A stretch of DNA of 43,037 nucleotides from the NCBI GenBank assembly GCA_946611235.1, contig CAMODE010000036.1, positions 1 to 43,037 on the forward strand, written 5' to 3'. This DNA is from an uncultured Caryophanales bacterium. Lineage in GTDB: Bacteria; Bacillota_I; Bacilli_A; RF39; UBA660. The stretch's first letter is position 1; each line of letters begins with the position of its first letter. The translations under genes and the position numbers were made by a program. Below, in pieces: positions 8,155 to 16,464 of this stretch. The notes below the pieces were generated by a model. The model was not told the DNA's origin and ran no database searches. It saw only the letters and a list, made by a program, of their open reading frames with translations.

Positions 8155-8798
8155 ATTCTAATAACATATAAAGAATTGCCTCGATAATTATTATTATCAT
8201 CAAAATCATCTTCATCATAAGTAAAAGCACTAAGAATAATACTTTCTACTTTATCAATACCATCTACAGCATATAATTTAATAGATGTAATTAAAGTATT
8301 ATCTTCCATGCTTTCTAAATGACTATAAAAAGCACCATCTAATTGATGAATATCATCATATAAATATATATAAAAATAATCACTAAATTTAAATATATCA
8401 GGTTCTAATATATTTGCTTCATAGTTAGTACCATTATATAACATAAATTTTATATTATATCCTATCTTATAATTAGATATATCTTCATAATTATTATAAT
8501 ATTTATTCCAAGTATCTTTAAAAGAAGTACCATCTATTATATCATCATCCGTTAAAAATACTTCAAACGAACCTATATCTTTATTTGGAATAAAATCAGC
8601 ATAATAAACATCTTTAATAACTTCTTTATTATGATAATTATTATCATATAAAAATAATCCTAATTTAATGGGATTATCATCTATATATTCAGGTATATTT
8701 TCTACTTCTTTCTCACTAAGTATTGTATCTTCTACATAAGTATTATTAGAAGTGCACCCAGTAAGTAATAATAATCCAATCAATAATATTTTCTTCAT
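8142..8798 (-). CDS. Unknown lipoprotein
   Basis: A 218-aa protein with a clear lipoprotein signal: MKKILLIGLLLLTGC, Cys followed by Thr-Ser. It should be lipidated by Lgt, which is encoded in this window at 14071, and face outside the membrane. The mature part is acidic and rich in Asp, Tyr and Asn, with no domain I recognise. The ORF track begins at a TTG. I start at ATG 8798, because GGAG lies 9 nt upstream and the signal peptide begins exactly there. The gene has its own terminator shared with the convergent operon. Confidence 0.75.
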   Translation of the reverse strand: MKKILLIGLLLLTGCTSNNTYVEDTILSEKEVENIPEYIDDNPIKLGLFLYDNNYHNKEVIKDVYYADFIPNKDIGSFEVFLTDDDIIDGTSFKDTWNKYYNNYEDISNYKIGYNIKFMLYNGTNYEANILEPDIFKFSDYFYIYLYDDIHQLDGAFYSHLESMEDNTLITSIKLYAVDGIDKVESIILSAFTYDEDDFDDNNNYRGNSLYVIRIKRK

Positions 8799-8811
8799 TA
8801 ATATCATCTCC

Positions 8812-8842
8812 AAAAAAAGAAAAAGCCTTATATAAAGCTTTT
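8812..8842 (-). terminator. Terminator after tRNA-Thr
   Basis: On the minus strand AAAAGC pairs with GCTTTT around a 10-nt AT loop and is followed by a T-rich run. It lies just 3' of the tRNA and before the lipoprotein gene. Confidence 0.55.
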
Positions 8843-8852
8843 ATAAACATAA

Positions 8853-8926
8853 TGGTGCCAAATGTAAGAATCGAACTTACCTCTAGGCATTACGAGGGCC
8901 TTGTTCTACCACTAAACTAATTTGGC
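8853..8926 (-). tRNA. tRNA-Thr (anticodon CGT), CCA encoded
   Basis: A full cloverleaf can be drawn. The acceptor is GCCAAAT/ATTTGGC with discriminator A and encoded CCA. The D arm is GTTT-AGTGGTA-GAAC and the T arm GTAAG-TTCGATT-CTTAC. The anticodon loop is CTCGTAA, giving CGT. The pair next to the loop (31-39) is a C-T mismatch, so that stem has four pairs. It follows the unknown ORF at 8936 on the same strand. Confidence 0.9.
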
Positions 8927-8935
8927 ATAAAGAGG

Positions 8936-9424
8936 TTATCTTCCTTTACCTCTTTTTGGTTCTTCTTCATCATAAGTCATTCCATTAATTAATTTGAAAA
9001 ACATTTCTTTTTGCTTCATATTATTTATTTCATATAATTTAGCTTTATATCCATCGATAATTATCTGCATTTTTTTAATAGTAAGAGCAGTATAACTTTT
9101 ACCAAGATATTTCTGATATATTTTCATAATCATTTGTTTTAATCTTTCCGCTTCCATTAGTTTATCTCTATATCTAGCAGTACCACTATCTTCTTCATCA
9201 TCATATGATGTATTTAATTCTAATAATAGTTTAGATATTTTACTATTAATCTTTTTCTTCAATAATTTTTCAGTAAGACTAGGAGACACAAAGACAATCT
9301 TATTAACTTCAATGGCATCTTTTTTTTGTACTTTGGGTTTAACATTATATCCTTCTTTATCATACTCTAAATATACTACTTCCCCACTCTTTTTATCTTT
9401 ACTAACAAAATAATTACTACTCAT
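8936..9424 (-). CDS. Unknown charged protein after trmD
   Basis: A 162-aa, mostly helical, Lys/Glu-rich protein that I do not recognise. It has no signal peptide and no membrane segment. Its start overlaps the 3' end of trmD by 8 bp and the GGGGG ribosome site lies inside trmD, so it is translationally coupled to it. The conserved rplS that usually follows trmD is missing here. The C terminus is basic (PKRGKGR), which could contact RNA, but no function can be assigned. tRNA-Thr follows directly. Confidence 0.65.
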   Translation of the reverse strand: MSSNYFVSKDKKSGEVVYLEYDKEGYNVKPKVQKKDAIEVNKIVFVSPSLTEKLLKKKINSKISKLLLELNTSYDDEEDSGTARYRDKLMEAERLKQMIMKIYQKYLGKSYTALTIKKMQIIIDGYKAKLYEINNMKQKEMFFKLINGMTYDEEEPKRGKGR

Positions 9425-10094
9425 CTTTTAATCCCCCTAATAAATCTGGTCTATTTTCTTTAGTCAGTCTAAGTCTCTCACTATCTCTATATTTCTTTAT
9501 ATTTTCATGATGTCCTGATAGAAGCACTTCAGGTACTTTCATTCCTCGATATTCTACTGGCTTTGTGTAATTGGGATAATCTAATAAGTTATCATCAAAG
9601 CTTTCACACTCTAAAGATTCACTACTTATTACATTGTCTACAAGTCTAATAATACTATCCATTACTACCATTGAAGGTAGTTCTCCTCCAGTTAGGATAT
9701 AATCTCCGATAGATAATTCGATATCTATGATGCTTTTAATTCTTTCATCAAATCCTTCGTAATGTCCGCACAGAATTATTAAATGTTCTTCTTTAGACAA
9801 TTCTCTTGCTATATTTTGTTTAAATAACTTACCAGATGGTGTCATCATTATTACTTTTGTATTATCCTTCTTTAATGCTTCAATAGCTCTAAAGATAGGA
9901 TCACACATAAGTACCATGCCACCACCACCACCTATTGGATAGTCATCTACTTGATTATTTTTATATACTGTATAATCTCTTATATTATGAATATTAATTT
10001 CTATTTTCTTATCTTCTATTGCTCTTTTAATAATTGATTCTGATAGAAAATTATCATACATACCAGGAAATAATGTTAGTACATCTATCTTCAT
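9417..10094 (-). CDS. trmD: tRNA (guanine-N1)-methyltransferase TrmD
   Basis: Methylates G37 of tRNAs that have G at position 36, using S-adenosylmethionine, and so prevents frameshifting. The N terminus is MKIDVLTLFPGMY. The SPOUT knot residues PIGGGGGMV, ILCGHYEGFDERI and GDYILTGGELP are all present, as is the C-terminal PEVLLSGHHENI helix. The 225-aa length is normal. AGAGGAA precedes the start. It follows rimM by 74 bp on the same strand, the classical pairing. Confidence 0.97.
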   Translation of the reverse strand: MKIDVLTLFPGMYDNFLSESIIKRAIEDKKIEINIHNIRDYTVYKNNQVDDYPIGGGGGMVLMCDPIFRAIEALKKDNTKVIMMTPSGKLFKQNIARELSKEEHLIILCGHYEGFDERIKSIIDIELSIGDYILTGGELPSMVVMDSIIRLVDNVISSESLECESFDDNLLDYPNYTKPVEYRGMKVPEVLLSGHHENIKKYRDSERLRLTKENRPDLLGGLKDE

Positions 10095-10168
10095 ATTATT
10101 CCTCTTTTCAGTATTTATTATAATATATAATTAATTAAATGTAAACTTAAAAAATTATCTTTTTATAT

Positions 10169-10660
10169 TTATTCTTTCTCATTAAATAATCCATCTATCT
10201 CTTTTATATATATTTTTTTATTATCAATATCTACTTTATCTATTAAATTATACGGTACTAAGTACTCTTTATCATTATTATTTATTACTAATAAAACTGT
10301 TTTATCATATCTTTCAATATTATTAACTATTCCTTTATACTCATTATCTACATAAGTATTAAGTCCTATAATATCTTCATCTAAATAATTATTATCCAGT
10401 ATAATATCATCTTTATCTACATAGACATACTTACCTTTATATTTAAGTACTTCATTTATATTAGAATAACCATTCATCGTAATCATATCGAAGTTTTTAT
10501 GTACTCGGTATGTACTAATTACTTCTTTATCATTTTTATTTATATATATATTCATACCTTTAATAAATACTTTATCTTTATAAGGAAAGTTTGATAGTAT
10601 TCTTATTTCTCCTTTAATTCCATGTGTATTTACTATCTTACCTATTTTAATTAATTCCAT
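10169..10660 (-). CDS. rimM: Ribosome maturation factor RimM
   Basis: A 163-aa factor for 30S subunit assembly that binds ribosomal protein S19. The N-terminal block IGKIVNTHGIKGEIRIL is diagnostic, and a PRC-barrel-like C-terminal half follows (about 90-160, EYLVPYNLIDKVDIDNKKIYI). GAGGAATAAATA precedes the start. It lies upstream of trmD as in most bacteria, but rpsP, usually before it, is replaced by a DUF4143 ATPase gene. Confidence 0.94.
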   Translation of the reverse strand: MELIKIGKIVNTHGIKGEIRILSNFPYKDKVFIKGMNIYINKNDKEVISTYRVHKNFDMITMNGYSNINEVLKYKGKYVYVDKDDIILDNNYLDEDIIGLNTYVDNEYKGIVNNIERYDKTVLLVINNNDKEYLVPYNLIDKVDIDNKKIYIKEIDGLFNEKE

Positions 10661-10685
10661 TATTTATTCCTCATTTCATGTATAA

Positions 10686-11951
10686 TTAATCTTTAAGGCA
10701 ACCTATAGGTACAACTAAAACACCACTTTCGGTCGTATATGCCATTTCTGTTCCAGTAATTATCATTAATAAACTTGGTTTAATTTTTATATCACTATCG
10801 TTTATCAATTTATTTAACTGTAAAAGATGTTTTTCTGCCTCAGCAACTCTTGAACCACTTAACTTTATTTCCACTAATGCATATTTTCCATTTTCAAAAT
10901 GAATAATATTATCACATTCTAATCCATATCTATCACGATAATGCTTTAAAGAACCCCCAATTTTCCCGGCATAAATGCTTAAATCTCTATTCACTAAATT
11001 TTCAAATAGCAAACCAAAAGTATTTATATCAAGCATTAACTCACTTTTAGAGCAGCCAAGAGCAGCCACTGCTAAAGAAGGTTCAACAAAACTCTTTTTG
11101 GGAGACATTCTAATAGCAGTTTTACTTCTTATATTAGGATTCCAAGCTTCAATATCTTCGATAATGAATAGCCTTCTAAAAACTTTTAAATAATTAATTA
11201 TTGTAGTATCACTGACATCTGAAAAATTTGCTTTTACATCATCATACATTGATTTGTCTGAGTCAATCGTAGAAACTTGTCTAGCATATGCGCGAAGTAT
11301 TGCTCTAGCTAACTTAGGATCTCTTTTAATATTATCAACCTTTGAAATATCAGATTCACATAAAACATCTAAATAATTTTTTGATATTTGTAAAGCCAAT
11401 TTTTCATCTAAATTAATTGAATTTGGAAATCCACCGCGACATAAGACATAAGCTATTTTTTCATAATCTAAATCAGTACTAATTCCATCGATATCTCTTT
11501 TACCATTCATTAAATCTAATAAAGAAATTTTACCATTAGAATCACCAGATTCATACAAAGACATGGTTTTCATATTAATAATTGCAAATCTACCAACACC
11601 ACTATGTAAAGAATCACTATCTACTGGAGTAGCAGACCCTGTTAAAATAAATTGATTTGTTAGGCCTGTATTATCAACAGAATATCTAACGGCATTCCAA
11701 AGTTTTGGAGCAATTTGCCATTCATCTATCAATCTAGGTTTATCTCCTTCGAGCAATAAAGACGGCTTTGTATTAGCAAGTTCAATATAGTTATCTTGTA
11801 AATCTGGATTTTGCATTTCTAAAACACTACTGGCAACCTGTTTTGCACTTGTTGTTTTTCCGCACCATTTTGGTCCTTTTATCTGTACTGCTCCAGCAAT
11901 TGACAATTTACTTTTTAATTCATCATCAATAATTCTTTTTAAATATCCCAT
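10686..11951 (-). CDS. AAA ATPase with DUF4143 domain
   Basis: A 421-aa member of the AAA_14/DUF4143 group, common in gut bacteria and archaea, of unproven cellular role. The P-loop is GPKWCGKTTSAKQ (about 25-37), the Walker B-like segment PRLIDEWQIAP, and the sensor region FILTGSATP. The C-terminal half has the DUF4143 helices (TFGLLFENLVNRDL) and a PD-(D/E)XK-like stretch (ALVEIKLSG), so a nuclease-like fold is likely. It sits between rimM and a TrmH-type gene, where it is not part of the usual operon, and has its own promoter and three CCACAAA boxes upstream. This suggests insertion as an accessory gene. Confidence 0.85.
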   Translation of the reverse strand: MGYLKRIIDDELKSKLSIAGAVQIKGPKWCGKTTSAKQVASSVLEMQNPDLQDNYIELANTKPSLLLEGDKPRLIDEWQIAPKLWNAVRYSVDNTGLTNQFILTGSATPVDSDSLHSGVGRFAIINMKTMSLYESGDSNGKISLLDLMNGKRDIDGISTDLDYEKIAYVLCRGGFPNSINLDEKLALQISKNYLDVLCESDISKVDNIKRDPKLARAILRAYARQVSTIDSDKSMYDDVKANFSDVSDTTIINYLKVFRRLFIIEDIEAWNPNIRSKTAIRMSPKKSFVEPSLAVAALGCSKSELMLDINTFGLLFENLVNRDLSIYAGKIGGSLKHYRDRYGLECDNIIHFENGKYALVEIKLSGSRVAEAEKHLLQLNKLINDSDIKIKPSLLMIITGTEMAYTTESGVLVVPIGCLKD

Positions 11952-11983
11952 TTATTATATCCTCCTCATATCTATATATATAA

Positions 11984-12011
11984 ATTATATCATATTAAAA
12001 AAATATTTCAA
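11984..12011 (-). promoter_or_regulatory. Promoter of the DUF4143 ATPase
   Basis: TTGAAA (12006-12011) and TATAAT (11984-11989) on the minus strand at 16-bp spacing, followed by GAGGAGG and the start codon. Confidence 0.75.
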
Positions 12012-12026
12012 TAAATAATGGTATTT

Positions 12027-12079
12027 TTTGTGGAAATTTATTGTAATAATTTGTGGCATTTTGTTATAATGATTTGTGG
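12027..12079 (-). repeat. Three CCACAAA boxes phased at 23 bp
   Basis: TTTGTGG on the plus strand occurs at 12027-12033, 12050-12056 and 12073-12079, exactly 23 bp apart. The intervening AT-rich bases are also partly similar between the first two units. The array sits just upstream of the -35 box of the DUF4143 gene, where an activator or an iteron-type binding protein could sit on one face of the helix. Confidence 0.6.
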
Positions 12080-12096
12080 TGAATAATTAGCCTTAA

Positions 12097-12828
12097 CTAT
12101 TTATTCCTCATTTCATATAAAAGTATTGATGCAGCAACAGCGGCATTTAAACTTTCGACCCTATTATCTATAGCAATATATAAATTTTTATCACATAATA
12201 ATTCTATTTCACTACTCATACCATTACCTTCATTACCGATAATAAGAGCGTATTTATCCTTCTTTTCAATATCTTTAACATTTATTCCATTATCTACTTT
12301 AGTACCATATATAGTATAATTGTTACTTTTTAAGTCTTTAATAAATGGTATTAAATCTCTTACAATAATATTAATATGAAACATCATTCCCTGTGTACTT
12401 CTTATTACCTTCGGATTATATAAATCTACGGTTTTAGTACTAAGTACTATTGTATCAATACCGAAGGCTAAACTTGATCGAATAATTGTCCCAAGATTTC
12501 CTGGATCTTGAATATCTTCAAGTATTAATAACTTATTACCAATAGCTCCCTCTTCTTTTTTAGAACATACTCCTATTACATTTGGGATACTATCAGTGCT
12601 AGATAGTTTCTTCATTACCTCTTTACTAATAAAAGTAATTCGAGAGTCCATTGAAAAGTCATCACCTATTAAAGGAAGAACCTCTATTAATATTCCTTCT
12701 TTATAGGCTTCATATATTAGATGCTCTCCTTCAATTAAATATTTATTAGTATTATCTCGATATTTCTTTTCTTTTAATTTGCATAATTCTTTAATATGAT
12801 TATTATTAACTGATGTAATATTTTCCAT
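12097..12828 (-). CDS. TrmH/SpoU-family RNA 2'-O-methyltransferase
   Basis: Transfers a methyl group from S-adenosylmethionine to a ribose in rRNA or tRNA. The N-terminal substrate-binding domain (about 1-80) contains KYLIEGEHLIYEA. The SPOUT domain shows EDIQDPGNLGTIIRS, ALIIGNEGNGMS and the C-terminal VESLNAAVAASILLYEM, which are motifs 1-3 of the family. Closest in layout to Bacillus YsgA/RlmB-type enzymes; the RNA target is unknown. I start at ATG 12828 (243 aa), because GGTGA lies 7 nt upstream; the longer ORF adds a hydrophobic tail that overlaps the preceding terminator. Confidence 0.9.
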   Translation of the reverse strand: MENITSVNNNHIKELCKLKEKKYRDNTNKYLIEGEHLIYEAYKEGILIEVLPLIGDDFSMDSRITFISKEVMKKLSSTDSIPNVIGVCSKKEEGAIGNKLLILEDIQDPGNLGTIIRSSLAFGIDTIVLSTKTVDLYNPKVIRSTQGMMFHINIIVRDLIPFIKDLKSNNYTIYGTKVDNGINVKDIEKKDKYALIIGNEGNGMSSEIELLCDKNLYIAIDNRVESLNAAVAASILLYEMRNK

Positions 12829-12862
12829 TACTTCTTCACCTATAAATATTATAATATAAAAT

Positions 12863-12897
12863 AAAAAAAGAAACAATTATTATCTATGTTTCTTTTT
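12863..12897. terminator. Terminator of the lgt-lemA-peptidase group
   Basis: GAAACA pairs with TGTTTC around an 11-nt AT loop, with a seven-T run on the minus strand. It overlaps the stop codon of the metallopeptidase gene. A T run on the other side makes it possibly bidirectional. Confidence 0.65.
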
Positions 12898-13522
12898 AGG
12901 TATTTTTAAGATTTTTTCTCACCATTTTATAATTAGGATAATACTTCGATACCAAATTCCAAAAATCTTTAGAATGATTAGGATAAATAAAATGCGAAAG
13001 TTCATGTACTATTACATAATCTAGAGCGTCAATCTTATATTTAGATAATTCTAAATTTAGAGTAATATTATGATTCTTAATATTACATACTCCCCATCTA
13101 CTAGTCATTTTTCTAATTTTCAAATTAGGAACTGGTATATTCTCAGTAAAGATATTATACCAATAATCTAATCTTTCTTGATAGATAGTAGATATATACT
13201 TAGATAGAAACTTATTCAAAGTTTTATCATCTTTTGTATATATTTTATTATTATCTATTTCAGTATTAGGTAATCCATATACTATATCATAATTTATACC
13301 AAATAATTTGAATGAGGTATCTTTTATTTTTTTGTTATATTTATCTAAATTCTTATTAATAAAAGAAGTATTATCTTTAATTAACTTCTCGATCTTACTT
13401 TTACTTACTAGGTAGTTAGTGGTAATCACAATCTTACCATCTTTTACTCTTAGATAAGTATTTTTATTATTTTTTTTTATTATTTCTATTGGGTAATTAT
13501 TATTATTGTAAGGATAAATCAT
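12896..13522 (-). CDS. YgjP-like zinc metallopeptidase (M48/SprT-like fold)
   Basis: A 208-aa protein with the YgjP/DUF45 metallopeptidase domain. SRWGVCN and the zinc motif VIVHELSHFIYPNHSKDFW (HExxH plus a third His) lie in the last 60 residues. The N-terminal half is a Lys/Asn-rich beta domain seen in the family. The substrate is unknown. I start at ATG 13522, just 1 nt after the lemA stop, because GGTGA lies 5 nt upstream; the longer ORF begins inside lemA. Tight spacing implies translational coupling with lemA. Confidence 0.85.
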   Translation of the reverse strand: MIYPYNNNNYPIEIIKKNNKNTYLRVKDGKIVITTNYLVSKSKIEKLIKDNTSFINKNLDKYNKKIKDTSFKLFGINYDIVYGLPNTEIDNNKIYTKDDKTLNKFLSKYISTIYQERLDYWYNIFTENIPVPNLKIRKMTSRWGVCNIKNHNITLNLELSKYKIDALDYVIVHELSHFIYPNHSKDFWNLVSKYYPNYKMVRKNLKNT

Positions 13523-13523
13523 T

Positions 13524-14018
13524 TTAGTCACCATCGATTGTATTTATTTTTTCAATAGATAATATTTTAGAAACTATGCTATAGGGAAATTCCCTTAAAA
13601 GATTATTATATTCTTTTACTTTTTCGTTATATATTCCTTCGGCATATTCTATTTTATTATTATATTTATTATATTCTTCTTTTAATTTATCTATTTTTCC
13701 ATTATTATATTGTTCAAATGCTCGATTAAGAGTATAATCTACATCTTTTAACAAAAGAATTCTTTTATTATTATTATCTGCTTTTAATAATTTTTCTGAT
13801 AGTATGGAAAGTTCTTCAGATAGATTAGGATCTTTAACTACACTATTTAATTCTTTTATAATACTAATATACTTTTTAATAGATGTATCTATTGGTTTAA
13901 ACTTTTTGAAAGTATTATTCTGTGATAATATTATTCTATTATATAGTGTTATTGAATAAATAGATACAAATAGTAATATAGCTATTATTAAAATTACAAT
14001 AACTGCTGGTAAATCCAT
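13524..14018 (-). CDS. lemA: LemA-family membrane protein
   Basis: A 164-aa protein with one N-terminal membrane helix (about 4-25, IVILIIAILLFVSIYSI) followed by a long helical, coiled-coil-like domain. The NRIILSQN segment after the helix and the C-terminal YNNLLREFPYSIVSKIL match the LemA family. LemA proteins have the N terminus outside and a cytoplasmic helical bundle in current models; their role is unclear, and they are often next to membrane metalloproteases. Here it is directly coupled to the YgjP-like peptidase gene. GGGAGAG precedes the start. Confidence 0.85.
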   Translation of the reverse strand: MDLPAVIVILIIAILLFVSIYSITLYNRIILSQNNTFKKFKPIDTSIKKYISIIKELNSVVKDPNLSEELSILSEKLLKADNNNKRILLLKDVDYTLNRAFEQYNNGKIDKLKEEYNKYNNKIEYAEGIYNEKVKEYNNLLREFPYSIVSKILSIEKINTIDGD

Positions 14019-14070
14019 ATCACACTCTCCCTATTATTAATATAGCAAATTTTTATGAATAAGTAAATAA

Positions 14071-14841
14071 TCATTTGCTATTTTTTGTTATTTTTATTAC
14101 TCCTATTATACCAATTATTATTAATAATATAGATACTATTTGACTTATTCTAATATTTAAAAAGTATAAACTATCTGTTCGAAGTCCTTCAATTAAGAAT
14201 CTTCCTATTCCATACCATATAAAGTAAGTAAATAGTAGTTTACCTGGATGATTATAATTATCTTTTTTTCTTATAATTAAAAGAATTATAAATCCTATTA
14301 TACACCATATTGATTCGTATAAAAAGGTTGGTATATAGTAATTATTATTTATATACATTCCTTTTATTATAAAATTTGGTAAATGTAATTTTTGTAAGTG
14401 TTCTAAAGTAGTAATACTACCATGTGCTTCGCTATTAAAGAAATTACCCCATCTTCCTATTGATTGCCCTAATATTAAGTAAGGAACTAATGTATCTAAT
14501 ACTAATAATGATTTTTTTTCTTTTTTCTTTGAATAGTATATTATAAATATAATTGAAGAGATTACTGCTCCATAGATAGCTAGTCCTCCTTCCCATATTT
14601 TAAATATATCTAGGATATTATCTTTAAATATACTAAAATTAAATAGTACATAATATGTACGGGCCCCTAGTATAGCTACTATTACTAAATAAAATACTAA
14701 ATCTGAAATGTATTTTTTGCCTAATCCATTTTTTTCCGCTTCTTTTGAAGAAAAGTAATACCCTATTAAAACACTTATTATTATTAAAACAGAATACCAG
14801 TATATGGTAATTGGGCCTATACTAAAAAATACTCTATTCAT
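14071..14841 (-). CDS. lgt: Prolipoprotein diacylglyceryl transferase
   Basis: An integral membrane enzyme that transfers diacylglycerol to the lipobox Cys of prolipoproteins such as the one at 8142. The protein has about seven hydrophobic segments. The Lgt signature GRWGNFFNSEAHG, the ARTYYVLF segment with its conserved Arg, and the C-terminal YGIGRFLIEGLRTDSL block are all present. The 256-aa length is normal. AAAGGTG supports the start. The gene is upstream of lemA on the same strand. Confidence 0.97.
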   Translation of the reverse strand: MNRVFFSIGPITIYWYSVLIIISVLIGYYFSSKEAEKNGLGKKYISDLVFYLVIVAILGARTYYVLFNFSIFKDNILDIFKIWEGGLAIYGAVISSIIFIIYYSKKKEKKSLLVLDTLVPYLILGQSIGRWGNFFNSEAHGSITTLEHLQKLHLPNFIIKGMYINNNYYIPTFLYESIWCIIGFIILLIIRKKDNYNHPGKLLFTYFIWYGIGRFLIEGLRTDSLYFLNIRISQIVSILLIIIGIIGVIKITKNSK

Positions 14842-14891
14842 GCTATCACCTTTATATATATGATAACATAAATAATTATGAAAAAAAAGAG

Positions 14892-15218
14892 TTATCTTGT
14901 AATATAGATATCTCTTATCTTGTCTATAGGAATATATTCTCCATCAAAAGTAATTAAATTTGTTTTTGTTTTACCAACAATCCTTTTATCATATTTACCT
15001 TCATCGGTAATAATAGTTACATCCATCTTATAAATATAATTAGGAGAATTAAATATATTATATATTTTTTGTTCTACTGTGAAATTACTATTAATTATTT
15101 TTTCTTTGGTATTATTATAAGTATTTTCTATTTTATGATATAAAGTAGAAAATACTTTTCGATTATTAGTAAAATCTTTATCTAATTTATTATGATAAGT
15201 TTTAGGTAATTCTTTCAT
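14892..15218 (-). CDS. Unknown small protein
   Basis: A 108-aa protein I do not recognise. The first 50 residues are helical and charged. The second half has short beta strands (YKMDVTIITDEGKYDKRIVGKT and ITFDGEYIPIDKIRDIYI) that could form a small Sm- or PH-like barrel. It has no signal peptide or membrane segment. AGAGGTG sits 5 nt before the start. It is divergent from the SEDS gene and 50 bp upstream of lgt on the same strand, so it may be the first gene of that operon. Confidence 0.6.
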   Translation of the reverse strand: MKELPKTYHNKLDKDFTNNRKVFSTLYHKIENTYNNTKEKIINSNFTVEQKIYNIFNSPNYIYKMDVTIITDEGKYDKRIVGKTKTNLITFDGEYIPIDKIRDIYITR

Positions 15219-15310
15219 ATGTCACCTCTTAGTAAATTATATGTTTTTATTTTATAGATATTTATTATTTTTTTATTTTGTGGTATCATAAAAAAGAAAG
15301 GATGTTATAT

Positions 15311-16441
15311 ATGCATAAAGAATCTAAATTTAAAGTTGAAAAAAGTATTTTAATACCTATTATCTTATTTGCTATAATAAGTATATTTACGATATATGCA
15401 ACTCGCAGTTTAATTGCAGATGATCTTCAAAACTTATATTTAAAACAATTACTATGGTATGGTGTTGGTTTTATTATTGCCTATTTAATGATGACAGTTG
15501 GTAATAAATTTTTATATAATAATGCCTATATTTTTTATTTAATAGGAGTAATAATGCTCATAATGGTATTAATTTTTGGTAAAGAAATTAATAATGCCAG
15601 ATGTTGGTTTGTTATTCCTTTTATTGGTAGTTTTCAGCCATCAGAGTTTATGAAAATATTTTTAATAATTATATTATCTAGGATGATAACTGATTTTAAA
15701 GAAGAAAAAAGAAATACTGATGTTAGTGATGAATTTAGATTTTTAATTAAGATATTAGTAATAGTAGGAATACCTTCAATATTAACTTTTATTGAGCCTG
15801 ATACAGGAGCAGTTCTTATTTATTTTATAATAACTATTGTTATGTTATTTGTTGGAGGATTTAAAAGTAGATGGTTTTTAATAACTCTTGGATTTCTATT
15901 AGTTTTTGGTGGAGCATTCTTAAGTATATATTTCTTTAAGCAAGATTTATTTATTAAATTATTTGGTACTAGTTTCTTTTACCGAATGGATCGAATATTA
16001 AATTGGTCTAATTCTAGTGGACTACAACTAACTAATGGTCTTACCGCTATTGGTTCTGCTGGTTTATTTGGTCATGGTTTTAATCATACACCGATATATT
16101 TTCCAGAAATGCAAACTGATTTTATCTTTGCTGTATTCTCATCTAATTTTGGTTTAATTGGTGCTTTTATTCTTATTGGTTTATTAATCTTTTTTGATTT
16201 TAGTATAATATCGCTTGCAGGTAAATCACCTAGTATAGGTGATAAGTTATCTGTTGGAGGAATAATAGCGGTACTATTATTTCAACAAATACAAAATATT
16301 GGTATGACTATTGGTCTTCTTCCAATTATGGGAATTACCTTACCATTTATATCATACGGAGGTTCATCACTTCTATCTTATATGATATTAGTTGGAATGC
16401 TATTTAACATATCAAATGATAGTTTAAGATTTAAAAATTAA
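15311..16441 (+). CDS. FtsW/RodA/SpoVE-family peptidoglycan polymerase (SEDS)
   Basis: A 376-aa membrane glycosyltransferase that polymerises lipid II, with about ten membrane segments. Family blocks visible are FQPSEFMKI, EPDTGAVLIYF, FYRMDRILNW (with the loop Asp), QTDFIFAVFSSNFGLIG and the C-terminal ITLPFISYGGSSLLSYM. The motifs do not settle RodA versus FtsW or SpoVE; the overall look is slightly closer to RodA. I start at ATG 15311, because AAGGA is 8 nt upstream; the earlier in-frame starts overlap that site. A perfect palindromic terminator follows. Confidence 0.93.
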   Translation: MHKESKFKVEKSILIPIILFAIISIFTIYATRSLIADDLQNLYLKQLLWYGVGFIIAYLMMTVGNKFLYNNAYIFYLIGVIMLIMVLIFGKEINNARCWFVIPFIGSFQPSEFMKIFLIIILSRMITDFKEEKRNTDVSDEFRFLIKILVIVGIPSILTFIEPDTGAVLIYFIITIVMLFVGGFKSRWFLITLGFLLVFGGAFLSIYFFKQDLFIKLFGTSFFYRMDRILNWSNSSGLQLTNGLTAIGSAGLFGHGFNHTPIYFPEMQTDFIFAVFSSNFGLIGAFILIGLLIFFDFSIISLAGKSPSIGDKLSVGGIIAVLLFQQIQNIGMTIGLLPIMGITLPFISYGGSSLLSYMILVGMLFNISNDSLRFKN

Positions 16442-16464
16442 AAAGAGGATTAATCCTCTTTTTT
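16441..16464. terminator. Bidirectional terminator
   Basis: AAAAGAGGATT and AATCCTCTTTT form a perfect 22-nt palindrome with T runs on both strands. It ends both the SEDS gene and the convergent nuclease gene, whose stop codon lies in the stem. Confidence 0.85.

Noticed and set aside
12027-12079. CRISPR array at the CCACAAA boxes
   Set aside because: The units are only 7-bp cores inside a 23-bp period, so there is no repeat-spacer structure.
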